This document shows, piece after piece, positions 1 through 6,905 of a stretch of 11,503 bases of DNA (position 1 is its first letter; every line of letters starts with the position of its first letter). Position numbers and translations under genes: made by a program. The notes beneath the pieces are model-generated. The model ran no database searches and was not told the DNA's origin. It was given only the letters and a program-made list of their open reading frames with translations. Origin of the DNA: an uncultured Pseudomonadota bacterium (GTDB lineage Bacteria > Pseudomonadota > Gammaproteobacteria > Burkholderiales > Usitatibacteraceae); NCBI GenBank assembly GCA_937898635.1, contig CALEJW010000090.1, positions 1-11,503 on the forward strand. Direction: 5' to 3'.

Positions 1-1097
1 GACGGGAAGAACCGCGCCTGCGACACGCTCCGCGAGAGCCACTGCATCGCTCCCCATGCGGCGAGCACGCCCACGACGAGGGCGCTCGCCGAGGCGAGCC
101 ACAGGGGAACGATCGGGGTGAGGCTCGCCGCGATGTCGCTCAGGTCCAGGCTGGCCAGGGGATCCAGGACTGGCCGGTAGTCGGGCAGCCAGAGGTTGAC
201 CAGCCACCCTGCGACCAGGGAAAGGGTGACGACCCCGCCGACGTAGATCGCCACGGTGCGCGCGCCGAGCACGCGCTGCAGCGCGATGATCTCGGGAAGG
301 TTCGTTGCGGCGCCCGTCACGAGGAAGACGATGGCGGCCCCCGGCCCGGCCCCGGCCGCCAGCATTGCGGCGACGAGCGGAATGTGGGCCACCGCGCAGA
401 CGTACAGGCTCGCGCCCAGCAGGGCGACCAGCAACAGCGAGACGAAGGGCGCGCCGCCGCCGAGATGGGCGGAAATCCAGCCCGCCGGCACGAGGTATCC
501 GGTGATCCCCGCGAGCGCGATGCCGATGCCGATATACAGGCCCAGCTCGGGTCCCAACTCGCCGAATCCCCACCTAAGCGCGCGCCGGAGTCGGGCCGGA
601 AGCGCCGGGGGAGAGGCCGCCGCCTCCACGACGGGCCCGGGGCAGCAGCAGGACTGCAGGCGGGTCGCCACCGGGTTCAACCGCGAGCCTCCCCAGCGTT
701 CGGTCACGATGCCGACGACGGCGGGCGCGACCAGTCCGAAGGCCACGTAGACGAGCGTGAGCTGCGGGCCCAGCAGCGCCCAGGAAAGCACGACGGCGGC
801 GGGATTGATCACCGGCGTGGCGATGGTGAACGCGATGACGACGGCGAGCCGCACGCCGCCCAGGAAGAAGCTCACCGTGAGAGGAACGACCCCGCAGCTG
901 CAGATAGGCAGGGTCGCCCCCAGGGCGAGGGCGGCCGCCATGGAGGCAGCTCCCGACTTGCGCATGGCCGCCTGGATTCGTTCCCTGTCCAGGAATTCGT
1001 GGATGAGCCCCCCGGCCACGAGGCTCAGGACGATCCAGAATCCGGCTTCGAGCAGGAGTCCGGCCGACAGCAATGCCATTCCTTGAAGGGTCTCCAT
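1..1097 (-). CDS. UPF0718/ArsP-type permease, probable metal efflux; 3' end outside window
   Basis: Integral membrane permease of the DUF318/ArsP_1 (PF03773) family; about 365 residues are visible and the C-terminus runs off the window. Family signatures are clear: LPICSCGVVPL near residue 63, ATPVINP at 93-99, and in the second half LYVCAVAHIPL near 231 and TGAATNLPEI near 261, in two hydrophobic halves joined by a polar loop. That loop (about 150-155) holds a CCCPGP cluster, a feature I associate with the family members annotated as Cu/Zn efflux (SO_0444 type), so metal or metalloid export is the best guess; the substrate is not shown by the sequence. The ATG at 1097 gives a good N-terminal helix but has only a weak ribosome site. 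It lies 34 nt after the preceding gene and is probably the distal part of the same operon. Confidence 0.85.
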   Translation of the reverse strand, partial: METLQGMALLSAGLLLEAGFWIVLSLVAGGLIHEFLDRERIQAAMRKSGAASMAAALALGATLPICSCGVVPLTVSFFLGGVRLAVVIAFTIATPVINPAAVVLSWALLGPQLTLVYVAFGLVAPAVVGIVTERWGGSRLNPVATRLQSCCCPGPVVEAAASPPALPARLRRALRWGFGELGPELGLYIGIGIALAGITGYLVPAGWISAHLGGGAPFVSLLLVALLGASLYVCAVAHIPLVAAMLAAGAGPGAAIVFLVTGAATNLPEIIALQRVLGARTVAIYVGGVVTLSLVAGWLVNLWLPDYRPVLDPLASLDLSDIAASLTPIVPLWLASASALVVGVLAAWGAMQWLSRSVSQARFFP

Positions 1098-1131
1098 CAG
1101 CGCGAGTCCGGACCCGCCGGGCCATCGGCCC

Positions 1132-1548
1132 TCACAGGCCGCCCTTCTCGATGACCCGAAGCTGGGCGAAACCGGTCGTGAGCTGCGCCTCCATCTGCCG
1201 CATGAGGTCTGGGGGGCACGCCAGCCGGCCCCCCGAATGGCATTCCGAAGCCGCGTTGAGAAGGGCGTTCATCAGGATCATGTTCCTGTGCAGTTCCAAC
1301 TCGGGCGCGGGGGCATTCTTTCCGGCTCGCACGATCTCGCGCAGCCGCTCACGGTGCGCCAGGATGTCCCGCCGGAAGTCGCCGACGCCCGCATGTTGCC
1401 GGGCCGCTTCGACGAGGGCGGCGGACCTTTCCATCCACTGCCGCTCGGCGCGTTGGCCGCGTTTCGGGACGGGATTGCCTGACGCGGCGAACGACGGCAG
1501 GAGCGCGATCGGGGCCAGGAGCCAGAAGCGTCTGCCGCGGACGACCAC
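1132..1548 (-). CDS. Small exported protein of unknown function
   Basis: Not recognised. The best start is GTG at 1548, because GGAGG lies 5 nt upstream and the reading then begins directly with a signal peptide (VVVRGRRFWLLAPIALLP followed by a small-residue stretch ending near residue 24). The alternative ATG at 1587 has a poorly placed ribosome site and would bury the signal sequence. The product is 138 aa: after the signal it is mostly charged helix (QRAERQWMERSAALVEAARQ, then RRDILAHRERLREIV) and ends in a helix around LMRQMEAQL. Two cysteines, C103 and C111, bracket HSGGRLA and could form a disulfide. There is no CxxCH, so it is not a c-type cytochrome. It lies between the DUF169 gene and the permease, on the same strand. 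Confidence 0.6.
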   Translation of the reverse strand: MVVRGRRFWLLAPIALLPSFAASGNPVPKRGQRAERQWMERSAALVEAARQHAGVGDFRRDILAHRERLREIVRAGKNAPAPELELHRNMILMNALLNAASECHSGGRLACPPDLMRQMEAQLTTGFAQLRVIEKGGL

Positions 1549-1594
1549 GCAGGCCTCCGGGATAGCGCGTCGCCCGAGCCCCGGCATGCCCGGG

Positions 1595-1615
1595 CCGGGT
1601 GTCCTCCCGACCCGG
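1595..1615. repeat. Intercistronic inverted repeat after the DUF169 gene
   Basis: CCGGGT (1595-1600) pairs with ACCCGG (1610-1615) around a 9-nt loop, 17 nt past the DUF169 stop codon. A second CCCGG/CCGGG pair lies beside it near 1580-1594. No U-tract follows on the minus strand, so an mRNA-stability or attenuating hairpin is more likely than a standard intrinsic terminator. Confidence 0.35.
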
Positions 1616-1631
1616 TCGCGGATCGCTTCAG

Positions 1632-2363
1632 TCAAGCGGCGCGAGCGCCGAAGCGGCCCGCATCCTCCGCCGCGTAGGCTGCGATGGCCTTGTCGGCGCC
1701 GCAGCCCGCTTCCAGCTTGCGCAGGACCTCCCCGAGCTTTCCGGCGGGAATCGCGCAAGTCATCTCGGTGTTCGACATTCCCGTGCGTGTCCGGCTCGCC
1801 ATGCAGCCCACGCTCAGCGCGACCTGCCCCTGCTCGCGGGCGATCGGGATGATGTGGCATTGGGGCTTGCCCTCGAACCGCAGGTCCGGCATCGCGTCAT
1901 GCAGCGACATCGCCTGTTTCCCGTTGATCCTGAGGAACACGACGTCGGGGTCGATGCGCGTCTCGGCGAGCGGGCCGTAGACGACGCACTTCGGCCGTTC
2001 CTTCACCACGGGAATGCCGGGGAACATCTCCGGCGTGACCCACTTGACCGCCACCATCGCCTGGACGTCGGCGCGCGTGGCCGCCACATCGAGCGGAATG
2101 AAGCCATGCGTGAGGCTGCCCACGCTGCAGTTGGCATGGTCCTCCGCGCAGGTGTGGAAAGTCCGCTCGGTCGCCTTCATCCAGAACACGCAGCCCGCCG
2201 GCACCTTGCCGGTGCGGCCGTCGGGCGTGGGCTCGGGCATCCTGCCCTCGTAGCGCGCCGTGCCCTCCGGTTCGGATTGCGTGAAGGTGATGGCGAGCGG
2301 CGGGACCGACAGCGAAAGCAGGTCGGTCAGGGCCCCGGCCATCGCCTTGTAGTCTTGCTTCAT
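1632..2363 (-). CDS. DUF169 family protein, cysteine-rich
   Basis: A 243-residue soluble protein of the DUF169 (PF02596, COG2043) family, whose biochemical role is not established. The family core is visible: an N-terminal helix and strand (LTDLLSLSVPPLAITF), the CVFW segment at 58-61, the typical EDHANCSVGSLTHGF stretch around C79, and a C-terminal block with GCMASRTRTG and ELTCAIP-like residues (NTEMTCAIPAG, 198-208). There are eight cysteines (58, 72, 79, 126, 169, 187, 203, 221), more than a typical cytosolic protein of this size, which suggests metal or sulfur handling; that is inference. The ATG at 2363 is preceded by GGGAGGA four nt upstream, so the longer upstream reading is rejected. 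No signal peptide is seen, so it is probably cytoplasmic, unlike the other genes around it. Confidence 0.85.
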   Translation of the reverse strand: MKQDYKAMAGALTDLLSLSVPPLAITFTQSEPEGTARYEGRMPEPTPDGRTGKVPAGCVFWMKATERTFHTCAEDHANCSVGSLTHGFIPLDVAATRADVQAMVAVKWVTPEMFPGIPVVKERPKCVVYGPLAETRIDPDVVFLRINGKQAMSLHDAMPDLRFEGKPQCHIIPIAREQGQVALSVGCMASRTRTGMSNTEMTCAIPAGKLGEVLRKLEAGCGADKAIAAYAAEDAGRFGARAA

Positions 2364-2400
2364 TGATCCTCCCTTCGTGGAATGGGTCCGCGGCCTGCGC

Positions 2401-4389
2401 CTAGCATCCGCCGCAGGGGTTGCACGTTCCGCCGCCGCCGCCACCACCCCCGCCACCGCTGGTGGTCGTGGACCCGCCGGCCGCGGCGCCCGGCACCGCC
2501 TTGTAGCTGGCGAAGGCGAAGCCCGTCGCGTTGCCGGGCAGCGTGATGACGTTCACGAGCTTGCGCGACTGCGTATCGATCACGTCGATGCTGCTGTTGC
2601 GCAACTGGTAGAACTTCTTCCCGTTGGGGCCGTGGCTGCCGGAGAAGGCGCTCGGGAGCGCGATCGTTTCCGTCAGGAGAAAGGGGGGGCCGAGCCCCTT
2701 CAGGTTGACGACCTGGAAGCCGTCGATGGCCCCGAAGCCCGTTCCGGTGAGGAGCCAGACCTCGTCGCTGAAAAGGATGGTGTTCGCGCCGCTGCCCTGG
2801 CGCCGGGCCACGTTAGCCTCGCTCGTTCCCGCGCGGCCGTTCAGGCCGTTGAGGATGAAGCGCGGTCCCGGGTCGGCGGCGTTCACCTTGCGCAGGTAGG
2901 CGCGCGTCACGTCGGCGCTCACGCCGGACATGTCGTCGGCCGGGAGCGAGACGTACTGGTAGTCGACGCTCGTCTTCGTTCCGCCGGTCGAGGCGAAACT
3001 CACGCCGACGGCGTAGGTGTTGCCGTTGGTGAAGGGCGTGGCGCCGATGTCCGTTTCAAGCACGTTCTTCAGGTTCGTCACGATGCGCTGGACCTCGACC
3101 ACGCTCGCGGGGTTGGTCACGTCCCAGATGCTCTCGCTGTTGTCGCCCTCGTTCTCGACGGTGAACAGGAATTCGTTGCCCACGTTTCGATTGAGGAGCG
3201 ATGCCATCCACGGGCCGACGCGCTGCCGGCCCGCGGCGAGCGCGGCAGAGCCCGTGCCCCCCGCCGAGGAAGGCGCGCTCGCCCGCGTGATGATGGGAAT
3301 GCGAACCTGGTAGGTCTCCGGACTCGCCGTGTTGACCGTGCTCATGTTCGTTCCGGTGATCGTGTCGCCGTTCACGTCCGGCCACCACGTCCAGATCTGT
3401 CCCGCGGCGTTGCGCAGCGAGGTCGAGTCGCAGGGCTCCGTGTAGGTGTTCTTGTCGGTTTCCGACGTGCCCGAGGAGGCGCGGTTGTACTGCAGCCGTC
3501 CGGGCGCGGTGCCGCCCGCCGGCGTGTAGGCGCTGGCAAAGGTCTTCACCACGGCATTGTTGCGGTCCTTCACGACGCCCAGGCGGGGATAGACGAAGCG
3601 GACGGGCATGCCGAAGGTCGCCGAATCGGGATCGGTGTCGAGGAAGAACGAATGGTCGCCCTGCCGCACCGCGAACATCGTGAGCTTGCCGTCGGGGGAG
3701 GGCTCGATCCCCACGGGGCTGTAGCCCATATTGTGGAAGTGCGGGGCCACCTCGATCGCCTTCGCGAGGAGGTCCGCGCTCGGCTTGCCGTTGATGCCGC
3801 TTCGGGAGCTGCGCATCGCGCAGATGTCGATCACCTGCGCTTCCTCGTAGGTGAAGCTGGTCCGGTTGAAGTAGCTGCTGAGCCTGGCCCTTTCCGCCTC
3901 GGCCGCGCCGGACATGGCCACGACGCGCTGCTGGGCGAACTCGAAGGCCGTCGATTTCGGGTCGACCGAGGCCGCGCCCACCGTTCCCTCGCGATTGCCC
4001 TGGATCGACGGGCTCTGCGGGCGCGGAAGCACCTGCAGCGTGTCCGGGTCGATCCCCCAGACCAGCGGTCCGGCTCCCACCCAGATCGGGCCCTCGTAGA
4101 AGGCCTGCTTGTGCGTCCCGCCGTTGCCGGAAACGCCGACCACCGCCGTCTTCTGGATCTCGTCGGAGTCGAGGTCGACGCGGGCGATGCTGTCGCCCGT
4201 GTTGTCCCCGTCGGAGTCGTAGAAGACGAAGAGGGCCGGCGTGCTCACCTTCTCCGTCGTGGAGTTGAACTGCAGGGCGCCCCCGCTCTCCCCGCCCGAA
4301 CATCCCGCCAGGGCGAGGCCGGCGACGATCGTCGCGATGATCGACCGGATCGCGAGCCGCGCCTTGTCGTTGGTGATCGAATCGTCCAT
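2401..4389 (-). CDS. Large lipoprotein with beta-propeller-like repeats and Gly10-TCNPCGGC tail
   Basis: A 662-aa exported lipoprotein: the hydrophobic segment SIIATIVAGLALAGC places a lipobox with C30 as the acylated residue. The body is beta-rich with Asp/Gly-rich turns (FYDSDGDNTGDS near 56; PDVNGDTITG) and a late repeat resembling the YVTN/lactonase type (SIDVIDTQSRKLVNVITLPG), so a beta-propeller is likely. The C-terminus is unusual: TTTS, ten glycines, then TCNPCGGC with C656, C659 and C662, the last being the final residue. This could bind metal or a cofactor, carry sulfur, or act as a linker to a partner. AAGGAGG 8 nt upstream fixes the ATG at 4389. It follows the porin gene by 72 nt and precedes the DUF169 gene by 37 nt. 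I cannot name the family; a surface or periplasmic partner of the porin and cytochromes is inferred. Confidence 0.85.
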   Translation of the reverse strand: MDDSITNDKARLAIRSIIATIVAGLALAGCSGGESGGALQFNSTTEKVSTPALFVFYDSDGDNTGDSIARVDLDSDEIQKTAVVGVSGNGGTHKQAFYEGPIWVGAGPLVWGIDPDTLQVLPRPQSPSIQGNREGTVGAASVDPKSTAFEFAQQRVVAMSGAAEAERARLSSYFNRTSFTYEEAQVIDICAMRSSRSGINGKPSADLLAKAIEVAPHFHNMGYSPVGIEPSPDGKLTMFAVRQGDHSFFLDTDPDSATFGMPVRFVYPRLGVVKDRNNAVVKTFASAYTPAGGTAPGRLQYNRASSGTSETDKNTYTEPCDSTSLRNAAGQIWTWWPDVNGDTITGTNMSTVNTASPETYQVRIPIITRASAPSSAGGTGSAALAAGRQRVGPWMASLLNRNVGNEFLFTVENEGDNSESIWDVTNPASVVEVQRIVTNLKNVLETDIGATPFTNGNTYAVGVSFASTGGTKTSVDYQYVSLPADDMSGVSADVTRAYLRKVNAADPGPRFILNGLNGRAGTSEANVARRQGSGANTILFSDEVWLLTGTGFGAIDGFQVVNLKGLGPPFLLTETIALPSAFSGSHGPNGKKFYQLRNSSIDVIDTQSRKLVNVITLPGNATGFAFASYKAVPGAAAGGSTTTSGGGGGGGGGGTCNPCGGC

Positions 4390-4461
4390 GGTTGCTGCCT
4401 CCTTGCGTCGGTGTCCGGTCGGGTGAGCGGCCGGCGAAATCGTCGGACCCGGGGTGGCCGT

Positions 4462-5673
4462 TCAGAAGATGAACTGCAACGCGAGCGTCGTGTGGTCGTA
4501 GTCCTGGAGCGAGGCGTTGGTCGGGTGCTGGGTGTCGAACTTCACGTTGGCGTACTCCAGGCTCAGCCGCAGGTTCTGGCCATTCAGGTAGTAGTTCACG
4601 CCGGCGCCGCTCCAGCGCTGGTCGAAGGCTCCGCCCGGCTGGTCGAAATCGAGCTTCTCGAAGCGGAAGTAGGGCTGCAGTCGTCCGTACAGGAACTTGT
4701 TCGGAAAGAGGTAGGCGCCCTTCACGTAGAAGCCCTTGAGCTGGGAGGTGACCGGAAGTCGCGGATCGGGGCTCGCATTGATCGCATTGCCGGTGTCGTA
4801 GTCGAAGTAGGCGCCCGACAGCGTGTAGGTTCCGCTTCTCGTGGGGTACTCGAAGAAGGCGTCCGCGGTGAATGCGCGGTAGTCCTTCAGGTCGGTGCGC
4901 TCGGGGAAATTGCCGTAGGCCACGTCGGCCTGGTAGTCGAAGGCCGCGCCGACCGTGAATACCTTCCGCGTGCCGAGATAGGTCGCCTTGTAGCCGTAGT
5001 CGGCCTCGGGGTCGAGGAGCGCCACGTGCACCCGGCCCGTCACGCGCGGCGACTTCTTGGGAATCTCGTCGCCCTGCCTCCCGTCGGCCAGCATCAGGCG
5101 GTACTGGAATTTCCCGTCGGCGACGTTGCCCCAGAGCGCGACGCCGGTGTCGCGCGTGCCGCCCTGGTTGCCGAACGGCGTGTAGGGGAGGATCTCGCCG
5201 CGGTCGATCGACAGGGGCTCCAGGCAGGCCTCGAGGTTCTCGCGCGAGAACGTGTTCTTGAAGCGGCCCGCGATGAGGCGCAGGTCGTCGCGGAAGTCGA
5301 CCGTCGCGTAGGCGTCGCGATAGTAGATCTCCTTGTCCGAGTTGCCGAGCTTGTCGTCGTTGCCCGCCTCGATCTGGACGTAGAAGCCCACGAGGTCGTT
5401 CGCCTGGCCGGCGAAAAGGAGCCGATTGCGGCGGAAGTACGTGTCGTACATGCTGCCGTTGTCGGTGGGGGAGGTATAGCTCTGGGCTCGCGTCCAGAGC
5501 TGGAACGCGTAGCTCAGCGTGAGGTAGCCTTCTTCGCCGAAGGTGATGGTGGGGCCGGCCATCGCGGGCGCGGCGGCGCCGGCGACCAGGGCGAGCGCGG
5601 TCGCGGCCGCGAGGCGGCGCGCGGGGCGGGAAAGCGCGGATGCGGAAGTTCCGGGACGGGCATTCATGGTCAT
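4462..5673 (-). CDS. Outer-membrane porin, phosphate-selective porin O/P-like
   Basis: A 403-aa beta-barrel porin. A long signal peptide ends at AMA-G (about residue 39). The rest alternates aromatic and polar residues in strand-like blocks (YLTLSYAFQLWTRAQ, FYVQIEAGNDD, KGFYVKGAYLFP, LYGRLQPYFRFE) and ends in ALQFIF; a terminal Phe is the usual outer-membrane assembly signal. The RNRLLFAGQAND and RLIAGRFKNTFSRE segments and the size match OprO/P-like porins (PF07396). The start overlaps the stop of the trihaem cytochrome gene (ATGA, 4 nt), implying translational coupling. A second in-frame ATG at 5667 has better spacing (9 nt) from GGAGG and may be the true start. Phosphate specificity should not be assumed; in this setting it may pass an anion or contact the neighbouring cytochrome. 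Confidence 0.9.
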   Translation of the reverse strand: MTMNARPGTSASALSRPARRLAAATALALVAGAAAPAMAGPTITFGEEGYLTLSYAFQLWTRAQSYTSPTDNGSMYDTYFRRNRLLFAGQANDLVGFYVQIEAGNDDKLGNSDKEIYYRDAYATVDFRDDLRLIAGRFKNTFSRENLEACLEPLSIDRGEILPYTPFGNQGGTRDTGVALWGNVADGKFQYRLMLADGRQGDEIPKKSPRVTGRVHVALLDPEADYGYKATYLGTRKVFTVGAAFDYQADVAYGNFPERTDLKDYRAFTADAFFEYPTRSGTYTLSGAYFDYDTGNAINASPDPRLPVTSQLKGFYVKGAYLFPNKFLYGRLQPYFRFEKLDFDQPGGAFDQRWSGAGVNYYLNGQNLRLSLEYANVKFDTQHPTNASLQDYDHTTLALQFIF

Positions 5674-6245
5674 TTCCCTCCCTGGGCGACTTGATAGGGC
5701 TTGAGCAGTGACGGGGCGTTGCCGGACTTGTGGCAGTTCGTGCAGTTCTCGGCCCTGGCCCGCGGGTCCTTCACCAGGTTCGCATGCGCGATTTCCTTCT
5801 TGATGATCCGCGCGTTGCCGCCGTGGCAGCCCACGCAGGAGTCATTGACGGTCTTGTGATCGGGGTGCCAGGGGGCCGCGGCCTTGTCCGACTTGGGCGC
5901 CGCGGCCCGGCTTCCGTTGTGGCACTTGAAGCAGGACGAGGCGCCGATGCCGCAGGCGTTGGCGACGGGAAGAGGGGCGAGGGCCAGCGCCTGGTCGCGA
6001 ACGGTCGCGAGGACTTCGCCACCCCAGCCCGATTCGCCGCCGGCCGGCGCACGGGTGGCCTGCGGACCCACGGCGGAAGGCGACGCTTCGGAATTTCGCG
6101 CTCCGGAACCGGGCGGTGAAGCCAGTTGCGAGATCGAGGTCGCGGCGACCACGATGAGCCAGGCAGCCGACAGGGTCACGGTACCCGTCAGCAACCTGCG
6201 CACCGAACTGCTGGCGAACGAGCGAATCCCCTTCTTCCGGTCCAT
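5670..6245 (-). CDS. Trihaem c-type cytochrome, exported
   Basis: A 191-aa protein with an N-terminal hydrophobic segment (about 19-36, LTGTVTLSAAWLIVVAAT) acting as uncleaved anchor or signal peptide, then a low-complexity Ala/Pro/Ser linker (about 40-95), then a compact haem domain. Three haem sites are present: CFKCH (105-109), CVGCH (137-141) and CTNCH (168-172). Free histidines H127, H130 and H154 could supply distal ligands, as in small multihaem c3/c7-type cytochromes. The role would be periplasmic electron transfer. The ATG at 6245 is fixed by AGGAGG 5 nt upstream; readings starting further upstream would bury the signal. The stop overlaps the porin start, so the two are co-translated and probably work together, possibly as a small porin-cytochrome unit (inference). 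Confidence 0.92.
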   Translation of the reverse strand: MDRKKGIRSFASSSVRRLLTGTVTLSAAWLIVVAATSISQLASPPGSGARNSEASPSAVGPQATRAPAGGESGWGGEVLATVRDQALALAPLPVANACGIGASSCFKCHNGSRAAAPKSDKAAAPWHPDHKTVNDSCVGCHGGNARIIKKEIAHANLVKDPRARAENCTNCHKSGNAPSLLKPYQVAQGGK

Positions 6246-6284
6246 ATGCTCCTCCTGTCTGGTTATTTTTCTGGACTTCGGGTC

Positions 6285-6304
6285 GCCGGCAACGCGTTGC
6301 CGGC
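6285..6304. repeat. Perfect 20-bp palindrome between the CACTC gene and the trihaem cytochrome gene
   Basis: GCCGGCAACG is followed directly by its reverse complement CGTTGCCGGC. It lies 41 nt past the stop of the CACTC-protein gene and 39 nt before the trihaem cytochrome start. In mRNA it would form a strong hairpin with a small loop. No T-run follows on the minus strand, so it could be a processing or stability element separating differently expressed parts of the operon, or a dimeric regulator site. Confidence 0.6.
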
Positions 6305-6345
6305 TTGCCCCGTGGCGAACCCGCCGCCCCGGTGAAACGACCGAC

Positions 6346-6693
6346 TCAGCGCTCTGCGCGCTCGCGCGCCTCCTGCGCCTTGCGGATCTCGTCCTCCGAT
6401 GTTCCTCCGGAGGCACAGGTGCACGCGCAGGTGCCGTCCGCGGACCGGAAGCGCAGCCGCGAACTCTTCGGTGGCTGCTTGCCGGATCCATCCGCGACCT
6501 TGCGGCTTTCGGCGCCCTGCGCCGCCTTGTCGCCGGAAGAGGCCGCCTTGGCATCGGCCACGAGGAGCGTTTCGACCACCACCGGGGCGGTCGCGGCCGG
6601 GTCCTGCGCGGTGCCAAGGGGCCCGGCGATGGCTTGCGCCGCCGAAAGCCCAAGGCACAGGCCGAGAGTGATGTGGAGTCGAGGTCTACGCAT
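6346..6693 (-). CDS. Small exported protein with CACTC motif
   Basis: Not recognised. A 115-aa protein starting at ATG 6693, chosen because it begins at a clear signal peptide (RRPRLHITLGLCLGLSAAQA, cleavage near AIA-G at about residue 24). The ribosome site (GGGGAC) is only moderate. The mature part is short and hydrophilic: an Ala-rich region, a Lys/Ser-rich linker (around 70-82), then DGTCACTCASGG with C89, C91 and C93, and finally a charged helix (SEDEIRKAQEARERAER). The alternating CxCxC cluster is the only feature that suggests a function: metal or haem-iron binding, or a thiol/persulfide carrier. It is not CxxCH, so it should not carry a c-type haem. It lies between the two cytochrome genes in the same direction. 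Confidence 0.65.
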   Translation of the reverse strand: MRRPRLHITLGLCLGLSAAQAIAGPLGTAQDPAATAPVVVETLLVADAKAASSGDKAAQGAESRKVADGSGKQPPKSSRLRFRSADGTCACTCASGGTSEDEIRKAQEARERAER

Positions 6694-6738
6694 GTGCCGG
6701 TCCCCGGTGGAGTCCGCTACGGTTGGCGCTTCGATGGC

Positions 6739-6757
6739 GAGGACAGTGGATGTCCTC
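6739..6757. repeat. 7-bp-stem inverted repeat GAGGACA/TGTCCTC
   Basis: GAGGACA (6739-6745) and TGTCCTC (6751-6757) are perfect reverse complements around a 5-nt spacer. The site lies in the 212-nt gap (6694-6905) between the pentahaem cytochrome gene and the CACTC-protein gene, 46-64 nt upstream of the latter's start. It could be a regulator site for an internal promoter or an mRNA hairpin. Apart from this and a short GCAAG/CTTGC repeat just after the cytochrome stop, I see nothing else in the gap. Confidence 0.4.
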
Positions 6758-6905
6758 CCGGATTGTCCCGAATGCCCATCAAGCATGTTGCGTGCCGCCG
6801 CCGATGCCGGGGCTCGCACTGCGAAGGAGCGCCTCGACGCACGCGATCGTCGTTGCACGAATGCACTCCCGTTCGCGCGGGATTGCAAACTGCAAGCCTT
6901 GCCGG

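Noticed and set aside
384..1154. Plus-strand open frames over the first kilobase
   Set aside because: The minus strand reads through without a stop as an ArsP/UPF0718 permease with all family motifs; the plus-strand frames have Arg/Gly/Asp-rich nonsense composition.
1132..1548. ECHSGG in the small exported protein as a haem-binding site
   Set aside because: There is no CxxCH; the His follows a single cysteine, so no c-type haem attachment is expected.
1132..1860. Longer start for the small exported protein, inside the DUF169 gene
   Set aside because: The GTG at 1548 has an ideal GGAGG site and begins at the signal peptide; the longer version overlaps DUF169 coding sequence in another frame.
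2401..2460. GCC/ACC-rich run at the lipoprotein 3' end as a triplet microsatellite
   Set aside because: Codons are mixed and the run encodes a coherent Gly10 linker before CNPCGGC, so it is better read as a protein feature.
2377..5694. A very long open frame (about 1100 codons) on the plus strand opposite the lipoprotein and porin genes
   Set aside because: It is the antisense shadow of two clearly real minus-strand genes in high-GC DNA: Arg/Gly/Val/Ala-rich, no family pattern, and no promoter or ribosome-site support.
6246..6653. An upstream extension of the trihaem cytochrome reading frame to 6653
   Set aside because: AGGAGG sits 5 nt before the ATG at 6245, which begins directly at the signal segment; the extension overlaps the CACTC-protein gene and is Arg/Pro-rich.
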